The translations under genes were made by a program, and so were the position numbers. Below, piece after piece: positions 51,044 to 63,650 of a DNA stretch of 64,000 nucleotides. Source of the DNA: Microbacteriaceae bacterium VKM Ac-2855 (GTDB taxonomy: Bacteria; Actinomycetota; Actinomycetes; Actinomycetales; Microbacteriaceae); assembly GCA_013204985.1 (NCBI GenBank), contig JABMLG010000007.1:62001-126000 (forward strand). Reading direction: 5' to 3'. The first letter of the stretch is position 1; every line of letters begins with the position of its first letter. The notes beneath the pieces are model-generated. The model searched no databases and had not been told where the DNA came from. It was given only the letters and a program-made list of their open reading frames with translations.

Positions 51044-52490
51044 CGATGGGCCTCTCTTCCGGTCGTCTGAACAGCTGGCGACGCTGGCTGGCGGCCAGTG
51101 CGGCCGCCAGCGTAACGGTACCAACGCGGCCCATGAACATGGTGATGGCCATGATGTAGACGCCCTCCGGCGGGAGCGATGCGGTGAGCCCGGTCGAGAG
51201 CCCGGAGGTCGCGAAGGCCGAGATCACATCGAAGAGCACATGGTCGAGCGAGGCCTTGGTGATGTGCAGGATGAGGATGCTCGCGACCGCGACGGTCGTC
51301 GCGCCCCACAGCACGACCGAGACGGCCAGTCGGAGCACGTCGCCCGGGATCCGCCGGCCGAAGGCCTCCATATCGGTGGTGCCCTTGGCCTCGGCGAACG
51401 CCGCGAGGAAGAGGATCGCGAGCGTGGTCACCTTGATACCACCCGCTGTCGACGCAGAGCCGCCGCCGATGAACATCAGCATGTCGGTCACCAGCAGGCT
51501 CGAGTTGTTGAGGTCGTCGATCGGGATCGTCGAGAACCCGCCCGACCGCGTCATCGTCGAGAGGAAGAACGACTGGAAGACCGTGTCGGAGGCGTTCAGG
51601 TCACCGAAGGTCTTCGGATTGTCGAACTCGAGCACGATGTACAGCGCGGCGCCCGCGACGAGCAGGATGAGCGAGGTGACCAGCGTCATCTTGACGTGCA
51701 TCGACCACTTGCGGGGTCGGCGCCAGCCGCGCGAGAAGGTGTAGATCACCGGGAAGCCGATCGAGCCCAGGAACACGCCCAGCATCAGGATGCCCAAGAA
51801 GTAGTAGTCGTTCTCGAACGCGGTCAGACCCTCGGCGTTCGGCACGAAACCGGTGTTGGTGAAGGCCATCGCCGAGTAGTAGAAGCTGTGCCAGACCGCT
51901 TCGCCGACCTCGACGCCATCGATCAGCATCCGCGGGAAGAGGAGGGCGGCCACCACGAGTTCGATCGCCGCCGCGCTGATCGCGACCGTCGCCAGCAGGC
52001 CGCCGATCTCGCCCAGGCGCACCGCCTGTCCCTCGGCGACCGGGCCCGAGTGGATCCGCAGGGGGTTCGAGTCGCTCGCCGCCATCAGCTTCGCCCGGAG
52101 TCCGAGCCGGCGCGAGATCGCGAGCCCCAGGATCGAGGCGAGGGTGAGCACACCCAACGCGCCGATGTTCACGCCGACGAAGATGATCACGTGGCCGAAC
52201 GCCGACCAGTGCGTCGCCATGTCGACGGTGGCGAGGCCGGTGACGCAGATCACGGACATCGCGGTGAAGAACGCATCGTGCAACGGGGTGACGGAGTTCG
52301 TCACACTCGCGGCGGGGAGCGAGAAGAGCAGCGTGAAGAGCAGAACCAGCGCCGAGAAGATCAGGATCGCGAAACGCGACGGCGAGCGGCCGGCGAAATC
52401 GTCGACCAGGTCGCGGATGCGCCCGAGCCCCGCGAACGGCGAGATCGGCGACGTCGCAGTCGCGGTGCGCGGCGGTTGGCGGATCACCAC
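51036..52490 (-). CDS. TrkH/KtrB-type K+ transporter membrane subunit
   Basis: K+-translocating membrane subunit of 484 residues, four M1-P-M2 repeats. Selectivity segments are visible: SVICVTGLATVD, SAMAFTNTGFVPN, STMTRSGGFSTIP and AFATSGLSTGL; the glycines correspond to the filter. Start GTG at 52490 (GGAGGGAG upstream) with a second GTG directly after. Operon with the RCK subunit, so together a KtrAB-type uptake system. Confidence 0.92.
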   Translation of the reverse strand: MVIRQPPRTATATSPISPFAGLGRIRDLVDDFAGRSPSRFAILIFSALVLLFTLLFSLPAASVTNSVTPLHDAFFTAMSVICVTGLATVDMATHWSAFGHVIIFVGVNIGALGVLTLASILGLAISRRLGLRAKLMAASDSNPLRIHSGPVAEGQAVRLGEIGGLLATVAISAAAIELVVAALLFPRMLIDGVEVGEAVWHSFYYSAMAFTNTGFVPNAEGLTAFENDYYFLGILMLGVFLGSIGFPVIYTFSRGWRRPRKWSMHVKMTLVTSLILLVAGAALYIVLEFDNPKTFGDLNASDTVFQSFFLSTMTRSGGFSTIPIDDLNNSSLLVTDMLMFIGGGSASTAGGIKVTTLAILFLAAFAEAKGTTDMEAFGRRIPGDVLRLAVSVVLWGATTVAVASILILHITKASLDHVLFDVISAFATSGLSTGLTASLPPEGVYIMAITMFMGRVGTVTLAAALAASQRRQLFRRPEERPIVG

Positions 52491-52620
52491 AGTCGGATCT
52501 CCCTCCGATCGAGGACATGCTACCGGCGCCGTGCGACACGGTGACCGTGAGCATTCCACTGCGAGCATATGGACGGCGTGCTCGGTGGTGCCTCCCCGGG
52601 TCGCTGACTACCCTGGGTGC

Positions 52621-53064
52621 ATGGCAGACATCTTCGCGGTGATCGCGGACGGCACCCGCCGCGACATCCTTTCGATCCTGCTCGACCGGCGAACCGGTCG
52701 CGAGGGCCGCAGCCGCGAGATCAGCGTCTCCGAGATCGTCGCGCACCTCGAACTGAGTCAACCCACCGTCTCGAAGCACCTGAAGGTGCTGCGCGAAGCC
52801 GAACTCGTCACTGTGCGCGAAGAGGGCCAGCACCGCTATTACGCGCTGGAGTACACGCCCCTCGAGGCCGTGGAGGACTGGCTGATCCCCTTCCTCACCG
52901 CGGAGGAGGAGGCCGAGCAGGCGCTGATCGACGAGTCGACCGCGGCGCGCGCCGAGAACCTGGGCCGCGTCATCGCCGACCGGACCCACCAGATGTCGAC
53001 CGTGGTGCACGACTTGCAGCGCGGCGCGACGAAGGTCGCCGAGGCGCTGCGCATCAAGAAGTAG
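52621..53064 (+). CDS. ArsR-family winged-helix regulator
   Basis: DNA-binding protein of 147 residues: ArsR HTH (VIADGTRRDILSILL, then LELSQPTVSKHLKVLREAEL and HRYYALEYTPLEAVEDWL), with a C-terminal helical extension. No Cys pairs, so it is not a classical metal sensor. ATG at 52621. Divergent from the K+ transporter genes; target unknown. The C-terminal coiled extension resembles actinobacterial regulators without known ligand. Confidence 0.87.
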   Translation: MADIFAVIADGTRRDILSILLDRRTGREGRSREISVSEIVAHLELSQPTVSKHLKVLREAELVTVREEGQHRYYALEYTPLEAVEDWLIPFLTAEEEAEQALIDESTAARAENLGRVIADRTHQMSTVVHDLQRGATKVAEALRIKK

Positions 53065-53201
53065 CGACACCCCGCGGCCGTGCCGTGCGGATCCGGCCCG
53101 ATCTGGTAGCGGCACGGGGGCCGATGTCGTGTAAAGTAGGCGAAGGCAAATTTTGCATGGCCGTCTGCCCGGCGGCCGCCCCTGAACGTTGTGAGGTCTT
53201 C

Positions 53202-53300
53202 GTGGGTTCTGTTATCAAGAAGCGTCGCAAGCGTATGGCGAAGAAGAAGCACCGCAAGCTGCTTCGTAAGACTCGTCACCAGCGTCGCAACAAGAAGTAG
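53202..53300 (+). CDS. Ribosomal protein bS22 / AURKAIP1-COX24 domain protein
   Basis: A 32-residue, extremely basic protein, MGSVIKKRRKRMAKKK at its start and RHQRRNKK at its end. It matches the small actinobacterial protein found as bS22 on mycobacterial ribosomes. GTG at 53202, preceded by GAGG at 7 bases. An AT-richer promoter segment TGTAAAGTAGG lies about 70 bases upstream. Monocistronic and followed by a hairpin. Confidence 0.9.
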   Translation: MGSVIKKRRKRMAKKKHRKLLRKTRHQRRNKK

Positions 53301-53320
53301 GCCTGGCCTCTTCGAAGCTC

Positions 53321-53354
53321 GAGCGCTCGATCCCATCCGTGGGGCCGAGCGCTC
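53321..53354 (+). terminator. Hairpin after bS22
   Basis: GAGCGCTCG (53321-53329) pairs with CGAGCGCTC (53346-53354); an inner ATCCC/GGGG pairing extends the stem. It is followed by AATGCTTTAAG. Probable terminator. Confidence 0.7.
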
Positions 53355-53427
53355 AATGCTTTAAGCGCCAGGGCTTTAGAGGTCCAGGCTCATCCGGCTT
53401 CGGCTCTCGAGGCTCTAGGCTCTTCAG

Positions 53428-53697
53428 GTGACGAAACGAGAGCTGACCCTGGTCGGCAAGCCCGGCTGTCACCTGTGCGACGACGCGCGCGATGTGATCG
53501 AGTCGGTGCTCGCCGATGTGAGCCTGGTCGAGGGGGCACCCGCCGTGACCCTCTCCGAGGTCTCGATCCTGGACGACGCCGACCTGCACGAGAAGTACGT
53601 CGAAGAGATCCCCGTCCTCCTCATCGACGGCAGAGTCCACAACTATTGGCGCATCGATCCCGCCCGCTTGCGCACAGCACTCCTGGAGAAATCATGA
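53428..53697 (+). CDS. Glutaredoxin family protein
   Basis: Thioredoxin-fold protein of 89 residues with redox motif CHLC at 14-17 (KPGCHLCDDA) and the cis-Pro segment EIPVLLIDG. DUF836-type glutaredoxin-like. GTG start. Its stop overlaps the next start (ATGA), so it is coupled to the Dabb protein. Confidence 0.9.
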   Translation: MTKRELTLVGKPGCHLCDDARDVIESVLADVSLVEGAPAVTLSEVSILDDADLHEKYVEEIPVLLIDGRVHNYWRIDPARLRTALLEKS

Positions 53698-53996
53698 CCA
53701 TTCGGCACGTGGTGGCCTGGAAGCTCAACGCGATCGACCCGACGCAGCGAGCCGAACACGCCGACCAGATCTCGACGGCGCTCAAGAGCCTGCTGCCCGT
53801 CATCCCCGAGATCGAATCGATGACGGTCGGTCGCAACACGCTGTTCCCGAAGGACAACTTCGATGTGGTCCTCATCGCCGACTACGCCGACGCTGATGCG
53901 CTCAACACCTACGTCGAGCATCCCGAACACCGCCGCGTGGCGGGCTTCATCCGCCCCCTCGTGCGCGAACGCGCCTGCGTCGACTTCGCCGTCTAG
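53694..53996 (+). CDS. Dabb (stress-responsive A/B barrel) protein
   Basis: A 100-residue dimeric alpha/beta-barrel protein: IRHVVAWKL at the start, IESMTVGRNTLFPKDNFDVV and HRRVAGFIRPLV. The Dabb domain forms small-molecule or protein pockets without a fixed catalytic set. ATG overlaps the glutaredoxin stop. Function unknown. Confidence 0.87.
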   Translation: MTIRHVVAWKLNAIDPTQRAEHADQISTALKSLLPVIPEIESMTVGRNTLFPKDNFDVVLIADYADADALNTYVEHPEHRRVAGFIRPLVRERACVDFAV

Positions 53997-54046
53997 GGCT
54001 TCTTCCTCCTTCCTCGTCACAAGCCAGCGATCGACCGAGTCGCGGT

Positions 54047-54316
54047 GTTCGCGCGAGCACTGGGGGGGCTGCGCGTCAAAGAAACGGCAACCCTCCGACG
54101 CCCCACCCTCTCGGCGGTGTGACTGGACTAAGGGGGGCTGCCCGTTCGCGCGAGCACTGGCGCTGGGTTGTCCATTCTTTGCGAGCTTGCGAGCACAGAA
54201 TTGACAACCCTGCGCCAGGGCGAGCAAGCGACACGCGCGTAGCGCCGTGTCGCTGACCCCACCCCCTCAGCAGCGCAGCGCCTGGAGGGCTGCGCGTCAA
54301 AGAAACGGCAACCCTC
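54047..54316. repeat. Mosaic of palindromes and direct repeats
   Basis: An identical 30-base segment occurs at 54066-54095 and 54287-54316. GTTCGCGCGAGCACTGG occurs at 54047-54063 and 54144-54160. A 62-base palindrome spans 54157-54218 (22-base arms, 20 matches) and has a loop with two copies of TTGCGAGC. A further hairpin, AGCGACACG / CGTGTCGCT, lies at 54227-54254. No coding frame is credible. The pattern resembles nested REP- or MITE-like intergenic elements. Confidence 0.8.
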
Positions 54317-54320
54317 GCTC

Positions 54321-58245
<3,925 letters not shown>

Positions 58246-58249
<4 letters not shown>

Positions 58250-59193
58250 GAGCTCTTCCGGTTCGAGATCGAGAGGAAGGTGAAGGAGAGCGTGAACGCG
58301 ACGACCGCGATCAGCACGGCCTGCGCCGCGGCGACGTTGTAGTCGTTGTAGGCGAATGCCGTCGTGTAGGCGCTGAGGTTCGGCGTGTACTGGCTGTCGA
58401 TCGCCGGGGCGACGGTCTTGAGCACCTGCGCCTCCGCGAAGAGTTGCAGCGTGCCGATGATTGAGAAGATCGTGGTCAGCACGAGGGCCGGGCGGATCAG
58501 CGGCAACTGGATGCTCGTCGCGACGCGGAAGGTGGACGCGCCGTCGACCTTCGCCGCCTCGTACAACTCGGCCGGGATCGACTTCAGCTGCGCGACGATG
58601 ATGAGCATGTTGTAGCCGGTGTAGCTCCACAGCGAGATGTTCGCGATCGACCAGAGCACCGAGTTCGCGCCGAGGAAGTCGGGCTGCAGGCCCACGAGGT
58701 TCGCCGCGTCGATGATCGGGCTGAGCCCGGGAACGTACAGGAACGACCAGAGGATGGTCGCGATGACGCCGGGCACGCCGTAGGGGAGGAAGTACGCCGC
58801 ACGGAAGAAGCCGGGCCAGCGCGCGGAGGCCGATTCGAGCATCAGCGCGAGCACGGTGCACAGCGCGATCATCACCGGCACCTGCACGATGCCGAAGAGG
58901 AACATCCGGCCGATCGAGTTGATGAAGTTGCCGTCGGCGAGCGCCTGCGCGTAGTTGTCGAACCCGGCGAACGTCTGCGTGACTCCGGCCTCGCCGAAGA
59001 GTCCCGAGCGGGTCACCTTCGTGAAGCTGGAGCCGATCGCCACGACGATCGGCACGAGGAAAGTGAGGATGAACAGGGCCAGGAACGGACCCAGCAGGAT
59101 CCACGGGGCGCGCTTGACCGAGCCGGAGCGGCTGGTCTTCGCCGGTGCGGCGGTCTGCGACGCGGGACGGGTGGCGGTGCGGGACGCGGTCAT
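58246..59193 (-). CDS. CUT1 sugar ABC permease (MalF type)
   Basis: Permease of 315 residues with an N-terminal cytoplasmic tail, six helices and the EAA loop YEAAKVDGASTFRVATSIQL. ATG at 59193 overlaps the binding-protein stop (ATGA). Confidence 0.92.
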
Positions 59194-60530
59194 GCCGTTT
59201 CCTTCCGGATGCTGAGACCCTTGTTCTCGAAGACCGTGATGATCTGCTGCTCCGCCTGGGCGACGGCATCGACGAGGGTGAGCCCGCCGGCCTTCTTGCG
59301 GAAGCCGTCGCTGAGGATGTTGAACGACTGCTGCGTGACCGGCCACCACGACCAGTCGGGGTTCTGGTCGGCCGCCGCGGGCACCATGATCTCCTCGTTG
59401 TAGTTCTCGCCGGAGAAGAACTCGCTCGGCCCCTCGCGGGAGGTGCCGATCTCACCCACGGCGGGGGACCAGCCGATTCCGGAGTTGGCGATCATCGCGT
59501 CGATGCCCTCCTGGCTGGTGGTCATCCAGACCGCGAACTCGAGCGCCTCCTTCGGGTGCTTGCTGCTCGCGAAGACCGCGGCCGTGGATCCGCCGAGGAA
59601 GCTCGAACCGAATCCGATGCCACCCCAGGTCGGCATCGGCGCGACCTTCCACTTGCCGGACCCGCCGCTCACGCCCTGGATCAGCGCGTCACCCCAGCTG
59701 CCGGTGGTGCAGGAGGCGATGCCGCCGCTGGCGGCGGCGGCGAACCAGGCAGGGGAGTAGGCGCCGTAACCGGTCTGCACGAGATCGGCGTCGATCGCCT
59801 TGTCGAAGAACTCCGCGACCTGCGTGGTGGCCGAGTCGGTCATGTTGATGACCCAGCCGTCCTCCTCCGCCCGCAGCCACTGCGCGCCGGCCTGGGTGGC
59901 GAACGCACAGAAGACGGAGGCGTCGGCGAGGGGGAAGCAGTCGATGTACGAGTCCGCGCCGCGCAGCTCGGTCGCCACCGCGGACCAGTCGTCCCAGGTG
60001 GCGGGCGGCGTCGCGCCCACGCGGTCGAGCACCTCGGGCTGGTAGAAGAAGGCCATCGGGCCGGAGTCCTGCGGGATCCCGTAGACGCCGCCGGTGTAGC
60101 TGACCTGGTTCCACAGGGTGGGGTCATAGCGGTCGGCGTAGTCGTCTGCGCCGTAGCGCGAGAGATCGACGAGGCCGTTGACGAGCATGAATTCGGGCAG
60201 CGAGCGCATCTCGACCTGACCGATGTCCGGTCCGCCGCCGGCGGCGAGAGCCGAGTAGAGCTTCTGGTAACCGCCCGCGTTGCCGCCGGGGATCCAGACC
60301 GCCTCGACCTGCACGAGCGGGTTCTTCGCGTTCCAGACATCAGCGACCTTCTGCAGATCCTTGAGCCAGGCCCAGTACTGCAGCGTGATCTTCTCGCCGG
60401 CCGCCGCCGGGGCGATCGCCGGTGCGGAGTTCACGGAGGTCGTGCCCGGTGTCGCGCAACCGGCGAGAGCGCCGAGCGCGACTGTGGCCAAGCCGCCGGT
60501 GACCAGTCGTCTTCGAGACAGTGCTGCCAT
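59190..60530 (-). CDS. Sugar-binding lipoprotein with Tat-type signal
   Basis: Family-1 solute-binding protein of 446 residues. Its signal has a twin-Arg-like SRRRLVTGG stretch followed by a lipobox (LAGC, Cys at about 25), so export through Tat followed by lipidation is likely. Mature part matches family-1 binding proteins (LQYWAWLKDLQKVADVWN, QDSGPMAFFYQPEVLDRVG). ATG at 60530 after GAGGAACG. First gene of the LacZ operon. Confidence 0.9.
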   Translation of the reverse strand: MAALSRRRLVTGGLATVALGALAGCATPGTTSVNSAPAIAPAAAGEKITLQYWAWLKDLQKVADVWNAKNPLVQVEAVWIPGGNAGGYQKLYSALAAGGGPDIGQVEMRSLPEFMLVNGLVDLSRYGADDYADRYDPTLWNQVSYTGGVYGIPQDSGPMAFFYQPEVLDRVGATPPATWDDWSAVATELRGADSYIDCFPLADASVFCAFATQAGAQWLRAEEDGWVINMTDSATTQVAEFFDKAIDADLVQTGYGAYSPAWFAAAASGGIASCTTGSWGDALIQGVSGGSGKWKVAPMPTWGGIGFGSSFLGGSTAAVFASSKHPKEALEFAVWMTTSQEGIDAMIANSGIGWSPAVGEIGTSREGPSEFFSGENYNEEIMVPAAADQNPDWSWWPVTQQSFNILSDGFRKKAGGLTLVDAVAQAEQQIITVFENKGLSIRKETA

Positions 60531-60570
60531 TCGTTCCTCACTTCGTCGTGGTGGTTCCCCGACGCTAACA

Positions 60571-60597
60571 CGAAATTCCAGCGAGTACTCGAAATTC
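60571..60597. promoter_or_regulatory. Repeated CGAAATTC site between TetR and LacZ operon
   Basis: CGAAATTC occurs at 60571-60578 and 60590-60597, same orientation, 19 bases apart, with palindrome GAGTACTC (60583-60590) between. It sits in the 103-base divergent gap between the binding-protein gene and the TetR gene, where a TetR operator is expected. Confidence 0.6.
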
Positions 60598-60633
60598 GTC
60601 GCGCAAGCGCTACGCTGGCGCGGGAGGATGGAC

Positions 60634-61215
60634 ATGGAGCAGGTGAGGCGACGCGGGCCGTACGCGAAATCCGCTGAACGACGCGCCGCGATCGTGGAGG
60701 CGGCCTTCGAGGTGTTCGCCGAACGCGGCTTCAACTCCGGGTCGTTCCAAGACGTGGCCGACCGCGCGGGCATGAGTCAGACCAGCCTGCTGCACTACTT
60801 CCCGAACAAGAGCGCGCTGCTGCTGGCCGTGCTCGACCGCCGCGACGAGATCGTCGATGACATCCCGGATGCGTCGCAGAGTCTCACCGACAGCATCCTC
60901 GGCCGCGCGCACGCCAACGTGAAGATCCCAGGGGTGATCCAGCTCTATACGGTGCTCTGCGGCGAGGCGACCACGGCCGAGCATCCGGGCCGCGACTACT
61001 TCGTCACGCGCTTCCGCAACCTGCGCACCGAGTACGCCGCCGAACTGCGGACACTCCCGCTGCGCGAGGGCGTCGACCCCGACCGCGCCGCCGCCACGAT
61101 CGTCGCCTTGTGGGACGGCATCCAGCTGCAGTGGCTGCTGGAACCCGATGCCGTCGACGTGGAGCTCGTCCTCGCCGACTACCTGCACCTCATCCTGCCT
61201 ACCGGGGTGAGCTGA
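60634..61215 (+). CDS. TetR-family regulator of the LacZ operon
   Basis: Repressor of 193 residues: HTH region IVEAAFEVFAERGFNSGSFQ and VADRAGMSQTSLLHYFPNKS, then a helical ligand domain with a TetR_C-type layout. GTG/ATG choices: ATG at 60634 has GGGAGG at 6 bases and is chosen over ATG 60628. Divergent from the CUT1-LacZ operon. TetR control of a sugar operon is less usual than LacI control. Confidence 0.85.
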   Translation: MEQVRRRGPYAKSAERRAAIVEAAFEVFAERGFNSGSFQDVADRAGMSQTSLLHYFPNKSALLLAVLDRRDEIVDDIPDASQSLTDSILGRAHANVKIPGVIQLYTVLCGEATTAEHPGRDYFVTRFRNLRTEYAAELRTLPLREGVDPDRAAATIVALWDGIQLQWLLEPDAVDVELVLADYLHLILPTGVS

Positions 61216-61269
61216 GTTGCGCGCTTCGGCTGTATCCGGGGCCGCGAATCCAGCCGAAACGCGCAACTC
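61214..61269. terminator. Long hairpin starting at the TetR stop codon
   Basis: Arms 61214-61232 and 61251-61269 (18 of 19 matching) begin within the stop codon of the TetR gene. The arm core TGAGTTGCG..TTCGGCTG recurs at 62204-62230, where it again overlaps a stop codon. Confidence 0.8.
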
Positions 61270-61326
61270 GACCGAGCCTGTGGATAAGTTCGGATGCAAC
61301 CTGGGCCCGTGCGGCACGGTGGGCGG

Positions 61327-62208
61327 ATGGGGAAGCGGAAAGCACTACCGGCGACGACGCCCGCAGCATTCACCGTGGCGGATGCGCTCGAGCACGGGCT
61401 GACAGTCGCGCAACTTCGCGGCGCGCAGTTCGCGAGGCCCTTCCGGGGTGTCCGCAGCGTCTCGCCCCCTGATTCATTGCAAGCGAGGTGCGCTGCGCTC
61501 GCCACACGGGTTCCGGGGCACGTCTTCTTCGCCGGCGCGACGGCGGCGCGGCTGCACGGGATGCCGCTGCCGGCGGGTCACGATGAGAGACTCGTGCTCG
61601 GTGTTGCTGCACCGGCTCGGGCGGTGGCTCCGCGGGAGATGATCGGTCGAAGTCTGACGATCGACTCCGACGACATCTGCTCACAGGGTCGGCTCCGAGT
61701 CACCTCGGCCGTGCGCACCTGGTGCGACCTCGCGGCCGGCCTCGATCTGCCGGACCTCGTCGCAGCCGCCGACTTCCTCGTGCACGCGCGGCGCGTGACA
61801 CGGGGCGACCTCGAATCAGCGGTGGCGAAGTATCCGAGTCGGCGTGGGATCGCGCGCCTGCGCGAAGCCCTGCCGCTCGTCGACGGCCGCGCCGAATCGC
61901 ATCCGGAATCCATCGTGCGCATCGCCCTGACGCTGGCCGGTATTGCGCCGACAGCGGTCAACCGGGAGGTCCGCGACGCGTCCGGACGCTTCGTCGCTCG
62001 GCCGGACCTCAGCTATCCGGAGCACCTGATCGCCATCGAATACCTCGGCGACTACCACCGTGTCGAGAAGGGACGCTGGCGCAAGGATCGCGCTCGCGTC
62101 ACCCGGATGCGCGCGCTCGGTTGGCTGGTCATCGAGCTGACCGGCGATGACCTAGCCGATCTGCCCGGCGTGGTAGCTCAGGTCATGGCGGCGCTCGCCG
62201 CGCGCTGA
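61327..62208 (+). CDS. DUF559/AbiEi-like putative nuclease or toxin-type protein
   Basis: Soluble protein of 293 residues. N-terminal part (TVADALEHGLTVAQLRGAQFAR, split here as one helix-turn-helix-like region) resembles the AbiEi winged helix; the C-terminal 100 residues contain a Vsr/DUF559-like core: E in GRAESHPESIVRIAL, then RPDLSYPEHLIAIEYLGDYH and a following Lys/Arg-rich stretch with WLVIELTGDDL. The D..E.E.G.YH order resembles PD-(D/E)XK endonucleases. It is a common actinobacterial orphan family; its role is unproven. ATG at 61327 is chosen over 61294, though neither RBS is strong. Flanked by two related palindromic elements. Confidence 0.75.
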   Translation: MGKRKALPATTPAAFTVADALEHGLTVAQLRGAQFARPFRGVRSVSPPDSLQARCAALATRVPGHVFFAGATAARLHGMPLPAGHDERLVLGVAAPARAVAPREMIGRSLTIDSDDICSQGRLRVTSAVRTWCDLAAGLDLPDLVAAADFLVHARRVTRGDLESAVAKYPSRRGIARLREALPLVDGRAESHPESIVRIALTLAGIAPTAVNREVRDASGRFVARPDLSYPEHLIAIEYLGDYHRVEKGRWRKDRARVTRMRALGWLVIELTGDDLADLPGVVAQVMAALAAR

Positions 62209-62265
62209 GTTGCGTGTTTCGGCTGCATCCAGGGGGCAGGATGCAGCCGAAAGACGCAACTCAGC
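62204..62265. terminator. Near-perfect 27-base hairpin between convergent genes
   Basis: Arms 62204-62230 and 62239-62265 match at 26 of 27 positions with an 8-base loop. The left arm contains the stop codon of the DUF559-like gene, and the right arm ends 19 bases from the stop of the convergent aspartyl-tRNA synthetase gene. Related in sequence to 61214-61269. Confidence 0.9.
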
Positions 62266-62283
62266 GTTAGGCGGGAAGCAGGC

Positions 62284-63612
62284 TCAGGGCAGCAGGCGGG
62301 TGGGGCCGCGGAAGAGGTAGGTGACCTCGCGCAGGTTCGGCAGGCCCAGCATGAGCATGATCACGCGGGAGAGGCCCATGCCGAATCCGCCGTGCGGGGG
62401 TACGCCGTAGCGGAAGAAGTCGAGGTAGAAGTCGAGTTCGGCGGGCTCGAGGCCCTTGTCCTTCGCCTGCTCGATCAGCACGTCGACGCGATGCTCGCGT
62501 TGCGCACCGGTGGAGATCTCGGTGCCGTTGTAGATGAGGTCGTAGCTGTTGGTCAGCGTCGGGTCGCCCTCGTGGCGCATGTGGTAGAACGGCCGGATGC
62601 TGGACGCGTAGTCGGTGAGGAACACGAAGTCGTGGCCGAAGATCTCCTTCACGTACGCCGCGATCTGGCGCTCGCCCTCCGGGTCCATGTCGTCGTCGGC
62701 GCGGGGCACCTCGTAGCCGCGCTCGGCGACGATGCGCTTGGCCTCGGCCAGCGGGATGCGCGGGAACGGCTGCGTGGGCACGGTGAGTTCGATGTCGAAC
62801 AGCGCCTTGACCTCGGCGCCGTGCTTCGCGACGACGGCGGTGAGGCCGGCGACGATCAGCTCCTCGTGCAACGTCATGACGTCTTCGTGCGAGTCGATCC
62901 AGCTGATCTCGGAGTCGACCGAGGTGAACTCGGTCGCGTGCCGCGATGTGAACGACGGGTCGGCGCGGAAGGCCGGGCCCACCTCGAACACGCGGCCGAA
63001 GCCGGCGGGCTGCGCCATCTGCTTGAAGAACTGGGGGCTCTGCGCGAGGTACGCCTTGGTCTCGAAGTACTCGACCTCGAACAGTTCGGCCTTCGACTCG
63101 GAGGCGCTGGCCATGAGCTTCGGAGTGTGGATCTCGATGAAGTCGTGCTCGACCCAGTAGGTGCGCAGGGCGTGCTCGAAGGTGGTCTGCAGGCGCGCGA
63201 TGAGGTTCTGCTCGGGGCGGCGCAGGTCGAGGAAGCGCCAGTCCATCCGCTTGTCGATGCCGGAGTCGGCCGCGATCGGCGTCTCGGGCAGCGATGCGCC
63301 GACGACGTCGAGGCTCTCGAGCTTGACCTCGATGCCGCCGAGCTTGACCCGCTCGTCGTGCTTCAGCTGGCCCTCGACCGTGACGAAGGAGCCGAGCGCG
63401 AGCGCCGAGATGGCCTCGGTCGTGGCGAGCTTGGGGTCGCCCTCCTCACCCTCGCGCGTCGCCGGGTTCACCAGCTGGACCGAGCCGGATTCGTCGCGCA
63501 GCACGACGAACTGCACCTTCTTCTGATCGCGAACGGTCTCGACCCATCCGGAGACGCGGACGGCGCCGTCGTCGAGGGCGGCAAGGTTCTTGATCAGGGT
63601 GCGTTGAGTCAC
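62284..63612 (-). CDS. aspS: Aspartyl-tRNA synthetase, archaeal-like (probably aspartate-tRNA(Asn) ligase)
   Basis: Class II synthetase of 442 residues. N-terminal OB-fold anticodon domain (1-105), then the catalytic core: motif 2 FRADPSFTSRHATEF, motif 3 GGFGMGLSRVIM, and the DWRFLDLRR hinge at about 123-132. The short length without the bacterial GAD insertion domain marks the archaeal-like group, which in actinobacteria is usually non-discriminating and works with GatCAB for tRNA-Asn; that last point is inference. GTG start. Confidence 0.93.
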   Translation of the reverse strand: MTQRTLIKNLAALDDGAVRVSGWVETVRDQKKVQFVVLRDESGSVQLVNPATREGEEGDPKLATTEAISALALGSFVTVEGQLKHDERVKLGGIEVKLESLDVVGASLPETPIAADSGIDKRMDWRFLDLRRPEQNLIARLQTTFEHALRTYWVEHDFIEIHTPKLMASASESKAELFEVEYFETKAYLAQSPQFFKQMAQPAGFGRVFEVGPAFRADPSFTSRHATEFTSVDSEISWIDSHEDVMTLHEELIVAGLTAVVAKHGAEVKALFDIELTVPTQPFPRIPLAEAKRIVAERGYEVPRADDDMDPEGERQIAAYVKEIFGHDFVFLTDYASSIRPFYHMRHEGDPTLTNSYDLIYNGTEISTGAQREHRVDVLIEQAKDKGLEPAELDFYLDFFRYGVPPHGGFGMGLSRVIMLMLGLPNLREVTYLFRGPTRLLP

Positions 63613-63650
63613 GCGAAGAGTTTAGTGGCAGGCCCCTCTAGCCTGGGGCC

